A stretch of 64,000 nt of DNA from Oceanospirillaceae bacterium (GTDB lineage: Bacteria > Pseudomonadota > Gammaproteobacteria > Pseudomonadales > Litoribrevibacteraceae). The stretch spans positions 682,001-746,000 of the forward strand of contig JADFAD010000006.1 of NCBI GenBank assembly GCA_015665455.1, written 5' to 3'. Within the stretch, counting starts at the first letter, position 1, and every line of letters begins with the position of its first letter. Below are positions 47,193 to 56,341 of the stretch, piece after piece. The notes beneath the pieces are model-generated. The model did no database searches, was not told the origin of the DNA, and was given only the letters and a program-made list of their open reading frames with translations. A program made the position numbers and the translations under genes.

Positions 47193-48284
47193 TCACTCTC
47201 TCACCGAATGCCTAACATACTGATAACTCACACGCCCAGTTAAACCAGTCAAAAGCTCGTAAGCAATCATATTACAATGCTTGGCCACCTCCTCTATTCG
47301 TACGTTTCGCCCCCACAGTTCCACCTGATCACCTAATTCAACGCAATCCAAGTCACTCACATCAACCGTAACCATATCCATAGACACCCGCCCTACCAGA
47401 GAGCACCTCACACCATTAATCATACATGGCGTGCCTGTTTCAGCAGCTCGAGGATAACCATCACCATAACCAATCGAAACAGTTGCTATACGCCTAGGTT
47501 TATCACACTGGTAATTTGCGCCATATCCAATGGTTTCACCTGCGGGTAAGTCTCTTAAGGCAATCACAGACGCAGTTAAAGACATCACAGGGGTAAATAA
47601 AGGAGATAACGGTTTCGAATCAAAAGGCGAAACACCATAAAGCATAATCCCTGGTCGAACCCAATCAAAGTGTAAATTCGAGTCGGATAAAATTGCAGCG
47701 GAGTTAGCCAGCGACTTGGGAAAAGGTAAATGCTCTACCGATGCTAAGAAAGAACGAATCTGATTTTTATTTTGAGGGTGATTTGGTTCGTCTGCACACG
47801 CCAAATGGCTCATTACGACTATTGGCTGAGAAAAATCACTCTGTTCAAGCTTTTCAAATACAGTTGGCCATTCCAGCAAGGAAAACCCTAAACGATGCAT
47901 GCCTGTGTCAAGCTTCAACCAAATTCTGGGGATGTCAGTGCAACTTGTCTCCAGCAAAAGTTCAAGCTGCTTCATTTGATGAACTACGACATCCAGCTTA
48001 AGCTCTTTTGCTATCGCAAGCTCATGAGGAAAATTAAATCCCTCCAGCAAAACAATGGATGACTCTACGCCAGAGCGCCGTAACGCTTCTGCTTCCTCCA
48101 ACGTAGCTACACCAAAGCCCGCTACGACAGGCTCCAAAGCCTTTGCCACATCGCAAGCCCCATGACCATATGCATCCGCTTTAACCATAGCTAGAATATT
48201 ACTATGCTCTGCAAGGGATTGAATTTCATTGCAATTATTAATCAAAGCCCCAATATTTATTGTCGCTGTTACTCTCTTAGTCAT
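47193..48284 (-). CDS. alr: Alanine racemase
   Basis: This PLP enzyme supplies D-alanine for peptidoglycan. I start at the ATG at 48284 (MTKRVTATINIGALINN), giving 363 residues; the frame is open 22 codons further without homology. The PLP lysine is Lys35 in AMVKADAYGHG. The C-terminal beta domain holds the second catalytic region (ETIGYGANY), followed by SIGYGDGYPRAAETG and VGRVSMDMVTVDVSD. In Pseudomonas alr lies beside dnaB; here it has moved about 40 kb away. Confidence 0.95.
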   Translation of the reverse strand: MTKRVTATINIGALINNCNEIQSLAEHSNILAMVKADAYGHGACDVAKALEPVVAGFGVATLEEAEALRRSGVESSIVLLEGFNFPHELAIAKELKLDVVVHQMKQLELLLETSCTDIPRIWLKLDTGMHRLGFSLLEWPTVFEKLEQSDFSQPIVVMSHLACADEPNHPQNKNQIRSFLASVEHLPFPKSLANSAAILSDSNLHFDWVRPGIMLYGVSPFDSKPLSPLFTPVMSLTASVIALRDLPAGETIGYGANYQCDKPRRIATVSIGYGDGYPRAAETGTPCMINGVRCSLVGRVSMDMVTVDVSDLDCVELGDQVELWGRNVRIEEVAKHCNMIAYELLTGLTGRVSYQYVRHSVRE

Positions 48285-48480
48285 ATCAAAATCCGTTAAA
48301 TCCAGACAACAAATTCTATCAAAGTTCCCAAGAAAAATACGAAACTTCAAATCAGGGTTTTACAATCAAACCCAAGAAAATTAAACCAGATTGTAAACAA
48401 CCACTTATCACAACAATGTAAAGTAAGTTATTTTTTTTGCATTCTAACTCGACAAATGAAAAACTATGACTACACTACCA

Positions 48481-48498
48481 AGTTATAAAGGTATAACT
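48481..48498. promoter_or_regulatory. Inverted repeat upstream of the porin promoter, candidate operator
   Basis: AGTTATA and TATAACT form a perfect 7-bp inverted repeat with spacer AAGG; flanking CCA/TGG nearly extends it. It ends 13 nt before the -35 box, a position typical of an activator site, although repression is also possible. Confidence 0.5.
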
Positions 48499-48511
48499 GG
48501 TATGCCAATTA

Positions 48512-48539
48512 TTGACACTTGGCTCACGCTGAGTATTAA
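48512..48539 (+). promoter_or_regulatory. Sigma-70 promoter of the porin gene
   Basis: A perfect TTGACA (48512-48517) is followed after 16 nt by TATTAA (48534-48539). The predicted start near 48546 leaves a 5' untranslated region of about 150 nt, long enough for small-RNA control, as is common for porins in bacteria with Hfq. Confidence 0.65.
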
Positions 48540-48639
48540 TGAATGGTGTAGTTATCTTAATAATAAATTTCAGGATGTTTATTAGTCTCAGGGAATGAGT
48601 CAAAAATCTTCTCGTCTCATTTCCAAGAAATAAAAAACA

Positions 48640-48658
48640 TTAACCGAAACAAGGTTAA
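48640..48658 (+). promoter_or_regulatory. Hairpin in the porin mRNA leader
   Basis: TTAACC (48640-48645) and GGTTAA (48653-48658) can pair around a 7-nt loop, about 25 nt before the ribosome-binding site. It is short and could be a stability element or part of a small-RNA target. Confidence 0.35.
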
Positions 48659-48694
48659 CTTGGATTTTTAACGTAAAGTAAAAAGGAAAACACT

Positions 48695-49624
48695 ATGGCA
48701 CAATTTACTCGTCTTGCAGCAGCGATTGCAGCCGCTTCTCTTGCAGGTGCAGTTCAAGCTGGTTCTATGAAGACTGGTGATGTTGAAGTAACGTTCGGCG
48801 GTGAAGTAGATTTCGCAGTTGAATACCACGATAACGACGATAATGGCAGCAACTCTTCTCTTTATCTAGATACTGCTGAGTTTTCTATCGAAGCGACTGA
48901 CGGCAAAGTAACTACAGGTTTGACTGTAGAATACGGCGACGATGACGATGGTTCCGATGAAATGGGCATCGACAACGCTTTCCTAGATTACAAAATCAAT
49001 GATAACTACACTGCTTTCGCAGAGTACGACGACACTCAGATTGGCCTTCAAGGCAAAACAATCATGTGGAACGATGCTCTACACAAAGATGCAGTGTATG
49101 ACTACACAGACACTATGGCCGGTGTAAAAATCGCAGGCGGTCCTATCTCTTCAACTGTATACCTAGCTGGTGGCCGTAGCGGCGATGACGATCTACAAGA
49201 GTTCGGTACTTCTGTAGATTATAGCCACGAGAAGTTCAACGCGCACTTCGGTTACGTTAGTGACGTAGTTGAAGATGTTGCAAGCGAAATCGGTGCATTC
49301 TCTTTCGGTGCAGACACCACGATTAACAACATCACATTGATCGCTGAATACGTTTGGTTGTCTGACACTGTAAATGACGGCGACGCAACTTTCCTACAGC
49401 TAGAAGCTAACTACGAAATGAAAGGCTACACGTTCGGTGCTGCGTACCAGACATCTGACGAAGCTGACCAAGCTTTAGGCGAAACTGTTGAAGACCGTAT
49501 TGCTCTTACTGTAATCAAAGACATCACTGACATCCTTTGGGTGCAGGCTGAACTTGATTTCGAAAGCATGTACGACGACAACGATGACAACTCTCTATGG
49601 CTAGTAGCTGGCGCTTCTTTCTAA
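48695..49624 (+). CDS. Highly acidic outer-membrane porin
   Basis: This 309-residue protein has a signal peptide (MAQFTRLAAAIAAASLAGA, cleavage likely VQA-GS). The mature part alternates polar and hydrophobic residues as expected for a beta barrel and ends in Phe (WLVAGASF), the usual signal for outer-membrane insertion. Loops are loaded with Asp, for example DNDDNGSNSS, EYGDDDDGSDEMG and YDDNDDNSLW. It resembles general porins of marine gammaproteobacteria. Use of a narrow set of codons suggests strong expression. An own promoter and a perfect-palindrome terminator make it monocistronic. Substrate selectivity is unknown; the charge suggests cation preference. Confidence 0.8.
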   Translation: MAQFTRLAAAIAAASLAGAVQAGSMKTGDVEVTFGGEVDFAVEYHDNDDNGSNSSLYLDTAEFSIEATDGKVTTGLTVEYGDDDDGSDEMGIDNAFLDYKINDNYTAFAEYDDTQIGLQGKTIMWNDALHKDAVYDYTDTMAGVKIAGGPISSTVYLAGGRSGDDDLQEFGTSVDYSHEKFNAHFGYVSDVVEDVASEIGAFSFGADTTINNITLIAEYVWLSDTVNDGDATFLQLEANYEMKGYTFGAAYQTSDEADQALGETVEDRIALTVIKDITDILWVQAELDFESMYDDNDDNSLWLVAGASF

Positions 49625-49664
49625 TTTGAAGCCCCAATTACTGCTCGTAATGAGTTTGTTCATT

Positions 49665-49692
49665 AAAAAAGGCGCCCTAGGGCGCCTTTTTT
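49665..49692. terminator. Perfect 28-bp palindromic terminator after the porin gene
   Basis: Six A, GGCGCCCTAGGGCGCC and six T form a perfect palindrome, 40 nt after the porin stop. It can terminate both the porin transcript and the convergent short-chain dehydrogenase transcript. Confidence 0.92.
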
Positions 49693-49726
49693 AATTCCTA
49701 AAATTAAACAACTCAAGCTAAAAACA

Positions 49727-50470
49727 CTAACTCATTTTAGCAATAACAGACTCAGGTAACGTTTTCATTAACTGGCCAACCACGTTCCATGGCCGCTTGG
49801 GAACAGTGGATGTTTTCACACCTTTTTCAATCAATTCCAGCATTATCTTAGCCCCTTCTTGTACAGGAATAAGAAACGGCCGACTCGGCATATGTTGATT
49901 AATTTCTGTATCAATATACCCAGGAAATAATGTCGTCGTCTTAATATTCGAATCAATTAACTCTGTCGACAACGATTCCATATAGGATTTCACCGCCACC
50001 TTCGAAGCACTATAGGATGAATGCTTTGGTAACCCTCTAAAAGCAGCAACAGACGAAATGGCTACAAACTGCCCTTCATTCTTTTCTTTAAAGTACGGAA
50101 TGATCGCCTCTGCCGTTGCCATTAAACCTAGCACGTTAGTCTCTATGACTGACTTGTGATCCTTAAAGGCACCTACACCAATAGGCTTACTAACACTAAT
50201 ACCTGCATTTGCAACAACAATATCCAAACCGCCAAGCGACTGCTCAAAATCATCTACGATGTCTAAAACTTGTTCGTAATCCGTCACATCCAGTTCTGCA
50301 ATCTCAACATGAGCACTGGGAAGCCGCCCAACAATTTCTTCTCTTACTTCCTCAAGCAAACGTTTATTTCTGCCTGTTAACGCCAAGATATAATCTTTCT
50401 TAGCCATTTCAATGGCTAACGCTCGTCCAATACCACGGCTTGCTCCAGTAATCAGGCACTTTTTAGCCAT
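49727..50470 (-). CDS. Short-chain dehydrogenase/reductase
   Basis: This 247-residue classical SDR has the cofactor motif ITGASRGIGRALA at the N-terminus, VANAG in the middle, and the catalytic Ser (SSVAAFRG) with Tyr-x-x-x-Lys (YSASK). An NADP preference is suggested by the Arg in SRGIG. GGGAG lies upstream of the ATG. It is 48 nt downstream of the GspE-like gene on the same strand. Substrate cannot be assigned. Confidence 0.88.
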   Translation of the reverse strand: MAKKCLITGASRGIGRALAIEMAKKDYILALTGRNKRLLEEVREEIVGRLPSAHVEIAELDVTDYEQVLDIVDDFEQSLGGLDIVVANAGISVSKPIGVGAFKDHKSVIETNVLGLMATAEAIIPYFKEKNEGQFVAISSVAAFRGLPKHSSYSASKVAVKSYMESLSTELIDSNIKTTTLFPGYIDTEINQHMPSRPFLIPVQEGAKIMLELIEKGVKTSTVPKRPWNVVGQLMKTLPESVIAKMS

Positions 50471-50518
50471 TAGATTTCATCTCCCTTGAATGCTATGAAT
50501 AAGAACAAAAGAATAGCA

Positions 50519-52708
50519 TTACTCTAAACGAATTCTGTAGGCTTCTTCCAACGAAATAACCCCCTCTTTTGCAAGAGAGATAGCATGTTCAGTCAAAGGC
50601 TTCATACCCTCTTGTCTCGCTTGCTCTTCCAGATCCACAGGATTAGGTTCATTCACAATTAATCGTCTCATTTCAGTCCCTATTTGCAGTAATTCATAGA
50701 CAGCACGCCTCCCCATCACCCCTGTATGCATGCAATCAACACAACCCTTACCGTGATAAAACACCCCAGATGGATCAACCCCAAGTAAACTGCAAATATC
50801 TTCATCAGGCTGATACTTTTCTGTGCAATGAGGACAATTAGTTTTGACCAGTCTCTGTGCAAGTACTGCTGCCAGACTGGAGTTAATCATAAACGGCTCT
50901 ATTCCCATCTCTAACAAACGGCTAATGGTTAAACTTGCACTATTGGTATGAAGGGTGGATAACACAATATGCCCCGTCAAAGCACTCTCTGCAGCAATCA
51001 AAGCGGTTTCTTTATCTCTTATTTCGCCAACCAAAATAACATCAGGATCATGCCTCAGCATTTGCCTCAACACCCGAGCAAATGTCATTCCTATTTTATG
51101 CTGCACCTGAACCTGTAAAGCACCCTGCATGTGGTACTCAACCGGATCCTCAACCGTTATAACATTAACATCTCTTTTAGTTATCTCACTTAATGCTGCG
51201 TACAAGGTGGTACTTTTTCCCGAACCTGTCGGCCCAGTCACCAAAATCATCCCAGATGAACGATTGATTAAGTGATTAAACCGTTGCTTATCTTCTTCAT
51301 CGAATCCAATTTCATCTATGCCCTTCACTCCGGCCGAAGTATCTAAAATCCGCATAACAACACTTTCGCCATACACACAAGGCAATATTGATGTTCGTAA
51401 ATCAACCGCTTTACCTGAATGTTTTAAGTGTGTCCGACCATCTTGAGGAAGCCTATGCTCCGCAACGTTCATTCGACCAATGATTTTAATTCGACTGACA
51501 ATGGAAGAAAGCATCGACTTCGAAAACTGCTTAATAGGAATCAAAGAACCATTTATTCTAAACAACAGTTCCACGTGCTTTTCTTGAGGGCGTATATGAA
51601 TGTCAGACGCTTTTTTATTAATAGCATCAGATAAAATGGATGAAACCAAGCGAACCGTCGGCCTGTCTGACCCTTCAGACGTATCACTGATTTCATCACT
51701 TGGATCATCCTGAATTTGTATCGACGCTTGCGCTTCTGTGAATATTTCATCCGAAGACAAAGGACTGTACAGTTTGTCAATTGCATGAGCCAGTGATCGA
51801 GAATTTGTAACAACCGGCTCAATATCCTTTCCCACTCTAAAGCGTAACTGAGTCATAATTGAATAATCAGCTGGATTGACCATAGCAATTACAACACGAT
51901 CACGATGAAACATAATGGGAAAAATATTCAAATTACGTGCTGTTTTTTCATCAAATAGAGCAATTGCTTTTTCATTAGGCGTAATTTTATCTGCCTCAAT
52001 GTAAGGTAACCCGAGGCATTGAGCCCGAGCCTTCTGAATCTTAACCTCACCCAAAACACCGGATGTTGTTAGATGTTGGATTACTTCAGATTCTCTGCGG
52101 TTTACTCCAAGCTCCAAAGTTAAACTTTCAAAAATATCCCTGGAAATATCGTTATTATTTAACAATTGCTCCAAAATCGTTTTACGGGTAGGCAAAAGAG
52201 TGCTTTTTAATAACTCAGCTAATTCTGAACGTGAAGTAATTATTGAATCGTGGTTTTGATGCTTTGCATCCCGAACGGGATTCGAAGTGTTTTTTTCATG
52301 AAACTGAGACAACTTTGCTCTTGGCACTAAAACCCGATAGATGTTGCCGTCATGTACTCGGAATACATGCAAAATACTGCTTGTTTCGATGACCGCCACA
52401 GCTCGGCTTACAAACACCTCATGATCATGGAAGACAAATTCATAACACGGGGCGTCGTCACCCGTGCTTTGTTCAACATCCAGAAGCGGGTCAGACAAAA
52501 CAATTGCTCTGTACTCTGACAATGAATCCGTTCGCTTCTTCGCATGCTCAAATAAGGTAATGGTCCCTTCATTAACATCAAGACTGAGTAATGTCGCATT
52601 CCCTCCTTTCTGATCACATCGAAAATAAGAAACAGGCGGCTGGTCAAGAGTCATGTCCTTGCCACAACCTTCTGGAGGAGGACACCAAAAAGAAGAGTCT
52701 GAAATCAT
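50519..52708 (-). CDS. Orphan GspE/PilB-family secretion ATPase
   Basis: This protein of about 729 residues belongs to the type II secretion/type IV pilus ATPases. I start at the ATG at 52708, preceded by AGGGA, although an in-frame ATG lies 39 nt upstream without a good site. The first 160 residues are unusual, with FWCPPPEGCGKDM and YFRCDQKGGN. A T2SSE N-domain follows (about 165-310), then the ATPase: GPTGSGKSTTLYAALSE (Walker A), LRQMLRHDPDVILVGEIRD (Walker B region) and LSTLHTNSA. A zinc site is formed by CPHC and CVDC. No secretin, pseudopilin or platform gene lies nearby. Confidence 0.88.
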   Translation of the reverse strand: MISDSSFWCPPPEGCGKDMTLDQPPVSYFRCDQKGGNATLLSLDVNEGTITLFEHAKKRTDSLSEYRAIVLSDPLLDVEQSTGDDAPCYEFVFHDHEVFVSRAVAVIETSSILHVFRVHDGNIYRVLVPRAKLSQFHEKNTSNPVRDAKHQNHDSIITSRSELAELLKSTLLPTRKTILEQLLNNNDISRDIFESLTLELGVNRRESEVIQHLTTSGVLGEVKIQKARAQCLGLPYIEADKITPNEKAIALFDEKTARNLNIFPIMFHRDRVVIAMVNPADYSIMTQLRFRVGKDIEPVVTNSRSLAHAIDKLYSPLSSDEIFTEAQASIQIQDDPSDEISDTSEGSDRPTVRLVSSILSDAINKKASDIHIRPQEKHVELLFRINGSLIPIKQFSKSMLSSIVSRIKIIGRMNVAEHRLPQDGRTHLKHSGKAVDLRTSILPCVYGESVVMRILDTSAGVKGIDEIGFDEEDKQRFNHLINRSSGMILVTGPTGSGKSTTLYAALSEITKRDVNVITVEDPVEYHMQGALQVQVQHKIGMTFARVLRQMLRHDPDVILVGEIRDKETALIAAESALTGHIVLSTLHTNSASLTISRLLEMGIEPFMINSSLAAVLAQRLVKTNCPHCTEKYQPDEDICSLLGVDPSGVFYHGKGCVDCMHTGVMGRRAVYELLQIGTEMRRLIVNEPNPVDLEEQARQEGMKPLTEHAISLAKEGVISLEEAYRIRLE

Positions 52709-52854
52709 AAGTGTTTTCCCTGTAGACACCAATTGAGTATATGTCATGTCAGGAGAAACGTTATTTATTCATTAATCTTTCATATAAAAATACAAAAGAG
52801 CTTACATTCAATATAAATAAGAACATTGAACATAAGCCATACAGCTCTATAACA

Positions 52855-53532
52855 CTATTGAGTTAAAGAGCACCATTCAAACTGGTCAGCCAAACCCAAT
52901 GTCAGCTTTCGACCTTCAGTAATGGCTCCAACACCCTTTGGAGTACCAGTTAACACAATGTCTCCTGGCTCAAGTGTAAAAAACGTACTGATATAACAAA
53001 GAAGATCAGAAACCCCCGTCAGCATCTCTTCAGAGCTGCCACTTTGAACTAATGCCTCATCGATCTTTAGGCTGATTTTGATGTCCTCAAAGTCCGGAAT
53101 CATCGCCGTTGATACGAAAGGAGAAACAGGGCAAGCCCCATCAAAAGCTTTTGCCTTTTCCCAAGGCTGACCTTTTGATTTTAAATCACTTTGTAGATCT
53201 CTCAACGTTAAATCAAGCGCCGCACCAACCCCCGTCACAGAATCTAACGCGACGTCAGCATCAGTACACACGGAAAGCCTCTTGCCGATTAAAACCGAGA
53301 TTTCAGCTTCGTAATGAACCGTCCCAAACCCTTTCGGAATTAAGACAGGATTAGTAAAGTCCACCAATGACGTTGCCGGCTTCATAAACAGTAAGGGTTC
53401 AGTAGGAATCGGATTATTCAGCTCTTTCGCATGCTCAGCGTAATTCCGACCTACACAAACCACCTTGCCCGAAGGCAAGGCGACGTCGCTTCCATCAAGC
53501 CACTGATGTTTATAGTTCTGAAAACTAGGCAT
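52855..53532 (-). CDS. Fumarylacetoacetate hydrolase family protein
   Basis: This 225-residue protein starts at the ATG at 53532, inside the last codons of the upstream gene (8-nt overlap). The FAH fold is shown by VCVGRNYAEHAKELNNPIP, FMKPATSL, the metal-binding HYEAEISVLIG and a late GDIVLTGTPKGVG. Size and N-terminus resemble FAHD1/YcgM-like acylpyruvases or oxaloacetate decarboxylases more than full-length fumarylacetoacetase. Coupling to the D-2-hydroxyglutarate dehydrogenase gene suggests a role in 2-oxo acid handling; the true substrate is unknown. Confidence 0.87.
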   Translation of the reverse strand: MPSFQNYKHQWLDGSDVALPSGKVVCVGRNYAEHAKELNNPIPTEPLLFMKPATSLVDFTNPVLIPKGFGTVHYEAEISVLIGKRLSVCTDADVALDSVTGVGAALDLTLRDLQSDLKSKGQPWEKAKAFDGACPVSPFVSTAMIPDFEDIKISLKIDEALVQSGSSEEMLTGVSDLLCYISTFFTLEPGDIVLTGTPKGVGAITEGRKLTLGLADQFEWCSLTQ

Positions 53533-54934
53533 CAATGACTTTTCCTGGGTTCATAAGGTTATTCGGATCGAAAGCTAACTTCATCGCCTTCATATACCCT
53601 ATTTCTGCTTCACTTCGCGTATAAGAAAGCGCGTGCTTCTTCGTCATACCTACACCGTGCTCAGCGGATATCGAACCATTATATTTTTCAACAATCTCAA
53701 ACACCCACTTGCTCACGTCTTTACACTTAGCAAAGAAGTCTTCTTTGGGGAGGTTTTCCGGTTTCAAAATATTTAAGTGCAAATTGCCATCACCAATATG
53801 GCCAAACCAGATGATCTCAAAGTCTGGATACTGATCATTTACAATGGTTTCAATTTCATTCAAAAATGGAGGGACTTTAGAAACGACCACTGAGATGTCA
53901 TTTTTATAAGGCGTCCACTCAGCGATTGTTTCGGAGATATCTTCGCGCAAGCGCCATAAGTTTTTGGCCTGAGTTTCACTCTGGCTCATAACGCCATCCA
54001 TAACCCAACCCTGCTCAACACACGTTTCAAACAGTTCCATTGCTATATCTGCGGTCTCATCGGAAAGGTTTTCGAATTCCAACAACGCATAATATTCAGC
54101 TTCAGTGTCAAATGGACGAGGCACATCACCACGCGCGATCACCTTTTGCATCGCTTTTTCCGAGAAAAACTCAAATGCAGTCAAATCCATCTTAGATTGG
54201 AAAGTATTCAACACACTCATGATGGCTTCAAATTCAGGCACACCAAGAACAAGAACGGTTAAAGGAAGAGGTTGACGCGCTAGACGCATCGTTGCTTCAG
54301 TAATAAACCCTAACGTTCCTTCGCCACCAATAAATAGATGGCGCATGTCGTAACCCGTGTTGTTCTTAACCAAGTCTTTGTTCAGGTCAAGAATATCACC
54401 TTTACCGGTCACAACCTTCAATCCTGCAACCCAGTCACGCGTCATACCGTAACGAATAACTTTAATACCACCGGCATTCGTTGATATGTTGCCACCTATT
54501 TGACTGGAACCTGCAGATGCAAAGTCAACAGGGTAAAACAAGCCATTATCTTCTGCGTATTGCTGTAGTTGCTCCGTAATAACACCAGAGCCACAAACAA
54601 CCGTGCGATCCACCGAATTAAAATCACTGATTGTATTCATATGGTCGAAAGCAACAACCACCTCGCCATTCGCTGCAACTGCACCAGCACTTAGGCCAGT
54701 ACGACCGCCTGAAGGAACAAGCGCAATTTGATGTTCATTGGCTAACTTAACAATGCCTTGCACTTGCTCTGTCGTCTTAGGAAATACGATGGCCAATGGG
54801 GCCGGCTCGTAGATTTTGGTCCAATCTTTACCAAACTGTTCAAGAGAATCCTTATCGGTTTTAACCTTATCCGCACCGACCAAACCTTCTAATTGTTCAA
54901 TAATTTGTTCCGAACTAAACGTACTCATGCTCAT
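53525..54934 (-). CDS. FAD-linked D-2-hydroxyglutarate dehydrogenase
   Basis: This protein of 469 residues (start ATG 54934; another at 54928, and TTG 54943) oxidises a D-2-hydroxy acid with FAD. The FAD_binding_4 domain shows LVPSGGRTGLSAGAV and SSQIGGNISTNAGGIKVIRY; the C-terminal oxidase domain shows IWFGHIGDGNLHLNIL and SISAEHGVGMTKKHAL. It is divergent from serA across 145 nt. In Pseudomonas a D-2-hydroxyglutarate dehydrogenase is encoded beside serA and recycles the D-2-hydroxyglutarate that SerA makes from 2-oxoglutarate, so that substrate is inferred here. D-lactate or glycolate oxidase activity is the alternative. Confidence 0.88.
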   Translation of the reverse strand: MSMSTFSSEQIIEQLEGLVGADKVKTDKDSLEQFGKDWTKIYEPAPLAIVFPKTTEQVQGIVKLANEHQIALVPSGGRTGLSAGAVAANGEVVVAFDHMNTISDFNSVDRTVVCGSGVITEQLQQYAEDNGLFYPVDFASAGSSQIGGNISTNAGGIKVIRYGMTRDWVAGLKVVTGKGDILDLNKDLVKNNTGYDMRHLFIGGEGTLGFITEATMRLARQPLPLTVLVLGVPEFEAIMSVLNTFQSKMDLTAFEFFSEKAMQKVIARGDVPRPFDTEAEYYALLEFENLSDETADIAMELFETCVEQGWVMDGVMSQSETQAKNLWRLREDISETIAEWTPYKNDISVVVSKVPPFLNEIETIVNDQYPDFEIIWFGHIGDGNLHLNILKPENLPKEDFFAKCKDVSKWVFEIVEKYNGSISAEHGVGMTKKHALSYTRSEAEIGYMKAMKLAFDPNNLMNPGKVIDA

Positions 54935-55079
54935 CTCATCCAAAATAATGCAGCAAATCGCTACAAGCCACTACCATTGACGGACGCCTATGGTAACATA
55001 AGTGCCCTCAAATTTGAGCGTCTCGTAAATAACGAGGCATAACTCGATAGATTGGCAATTTAAGTAAGGTCAACGAAAT

Positions 55080-56309
55080 ATGTCTAAGACATCACTCGAC
55101 AAGAGCAAGATCAAGTTTTTACTTCTGGAAGGCGTTCATCAATCTGCGCTGAATACATTACAAGATGCTGGTTATACCAACATTGAGTACATCAAGACTG
55201 CTTTGCCAGAAGAAGAGCTGAAAGCAAAGATCAAAGATGCACATTTCGTTGGCATTCGCTCTCGTACTCAATTAACAGAATCCGTTTTTGATGCGGCAGA
55301 AAAACTTATCGCTGTAGGTTGCTTCTGTATTGGCACCAACCAAGTAAATCTTCAAGCGGCTACCGAGCGCGGAATCGTTGTTTTCAACGCACCATTCTCA
55401 AACACTCGTTCAGTGGCTGAACTTGTCATTGCAGAAGCTATTATGTTGCTTCGTGGTGTTCCAGAAAAAAGCGCTGTTTGTCATCGCGGCGGCTGGATGA
55501 AGAGTGCAGTGGATTCGTTTGAAATTCGCGGTAAAAGCCTAGGTATCATTGGCTACGGCAGTATTGGCGCTCAAGTCAGTGTACTAGCTGAATCCATGGG
55601 CATGAAAGTATTCTTCTACGATGTAATCACGAAATTGCCACTGGGCAACGCAACTCAAGTACGTGATTTAAATGAATTGTTAGCCATGTCAGACATCGTT
55701 ACCTTACACGTTCCTGAAACGCCAGCAACGAAGTACATGTTTGCGAAAGAACAATTCGACAACATGAAAGATAAGAGCATACTTCTTAATGCTTCTCGCG
55801 GCACCGTTGTTGATATTGATGCGCTTGCAGACGCGCTATCAAGCAAAAAACTATTAGGTACAGCGATTGATGTATTCCCTGTTGAGCCACGTGGAAACGA
55901 TGACGAGTTCATGTCGCCACTACGAGGCTTTGACAACGCGATCTTAACTCCGCACGTAGGCGGTAGTACGCAGGAAGCCCAAGCGAACATTGGCCTTGAA
56001 GTCGCTGAGAAGCTAGCTCAATACTCTGACACAGGTACATCCATCTCTTCAGTTAACTTCCCTGAAGTAGCATTACCTGCTCACCCTGGTCAGCACCGTA
56101 TCTTGCACATTCATAAGAATGTTCCTGGTGTTCTTTCTGAAATCAACCAAGTTTTTTCAGATAACAACATCAACATTTGCGCTCAGTACCTACAAACCAA
56201 CGAAAAAGTCGGCTATGTAGTTATTGATGTTGAAGCAGATTTCAGCCAATTAGCGCTTGAAAAGCTACAACAAGTGAACGGAACCATCCGTATTCGTCGC
56301 CTGTTCTAA
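55080..56309 (+). CDS. serA: D-3-phosphoglycerate dehydrogenase SerA
   Basis: This 409-residue enzyme starts serine synthesis by oxidising 3-phosphoglycerate, or using 2-oxoglutarate as hydride acceptor in some bacteria. Order: substrate domain, NAD domain with LGIIGYGSIGAQVSVLAESMG, catalytic ILTPHVGGSTQEAQ (His), then a C-terminal ACT domain (about 335-409) starting HIHKNVPGVLSEINQVFSD, the serine feedback site in E. coli SerA. Length equals the E. coli type. TAAGGT precedes the ATG. A small CTCGT/ACGAG hairpin at 55022-55036 lies in the leader. A terminator follows. Confidence 0.96.
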   Translation: MSKTSLDKSKIKFLLLEGVHQSALNTLQDAGYTNIEYIKTALPEEELKAKIKDAHFVGIRSRTQLTESVFDAAEKLIAVGCFCIGTNQVNLQAATERGIVVFNAPFSNTRSVAELVIAEAIMLLRGVPEKSAVCHRGGWMKSAVDSFEIRGKSLGIIGYGSIGAQVSVLAESMGMKVFFYDVITKLPLGNATQVRDLNELLAMSDIVTLHVPETPATKYMFAKEQFDNMKDKSILLNASRGTVVDIDALADALSSKKLLGTAIDVFPVEPRGNDDEFMSPLRGFDNAILTPHVGGSTQEAQANIGLEVAEKLAQYSDTGTSISSVNFPEVALPAHPGQHRILHIHKNVPGVLSEINQVFSDNNINICAQYLQTNEKVGYVVIDVEADFSQLALEKLQQVNGTIRIRRLF

Positions 56310-56341
56310 TTTCCGGTACACAAACACCGAAAAAAGCGACT

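Larger units (their letters stand above)
48285..48694. other. 410-nt regulatory intergenic region between alr and the porin gene
   Basis: No gene is visible. The AT-rich left part may hold the alr promoter, not clearly placed. The right part holds an inverted repeat (48481-48498), a good + strand promoter (48512-48539) and a leader of about 150 nt with a small hairpin (48640-48658) before the porin ribosome-binding site AAAGGA. Confidence 0.6.

Noticed and set aside
54977-55005. TTGACG with a downstream TAAGTG as the serA promoter
   Set aside because: The -10 match is too poor to call.
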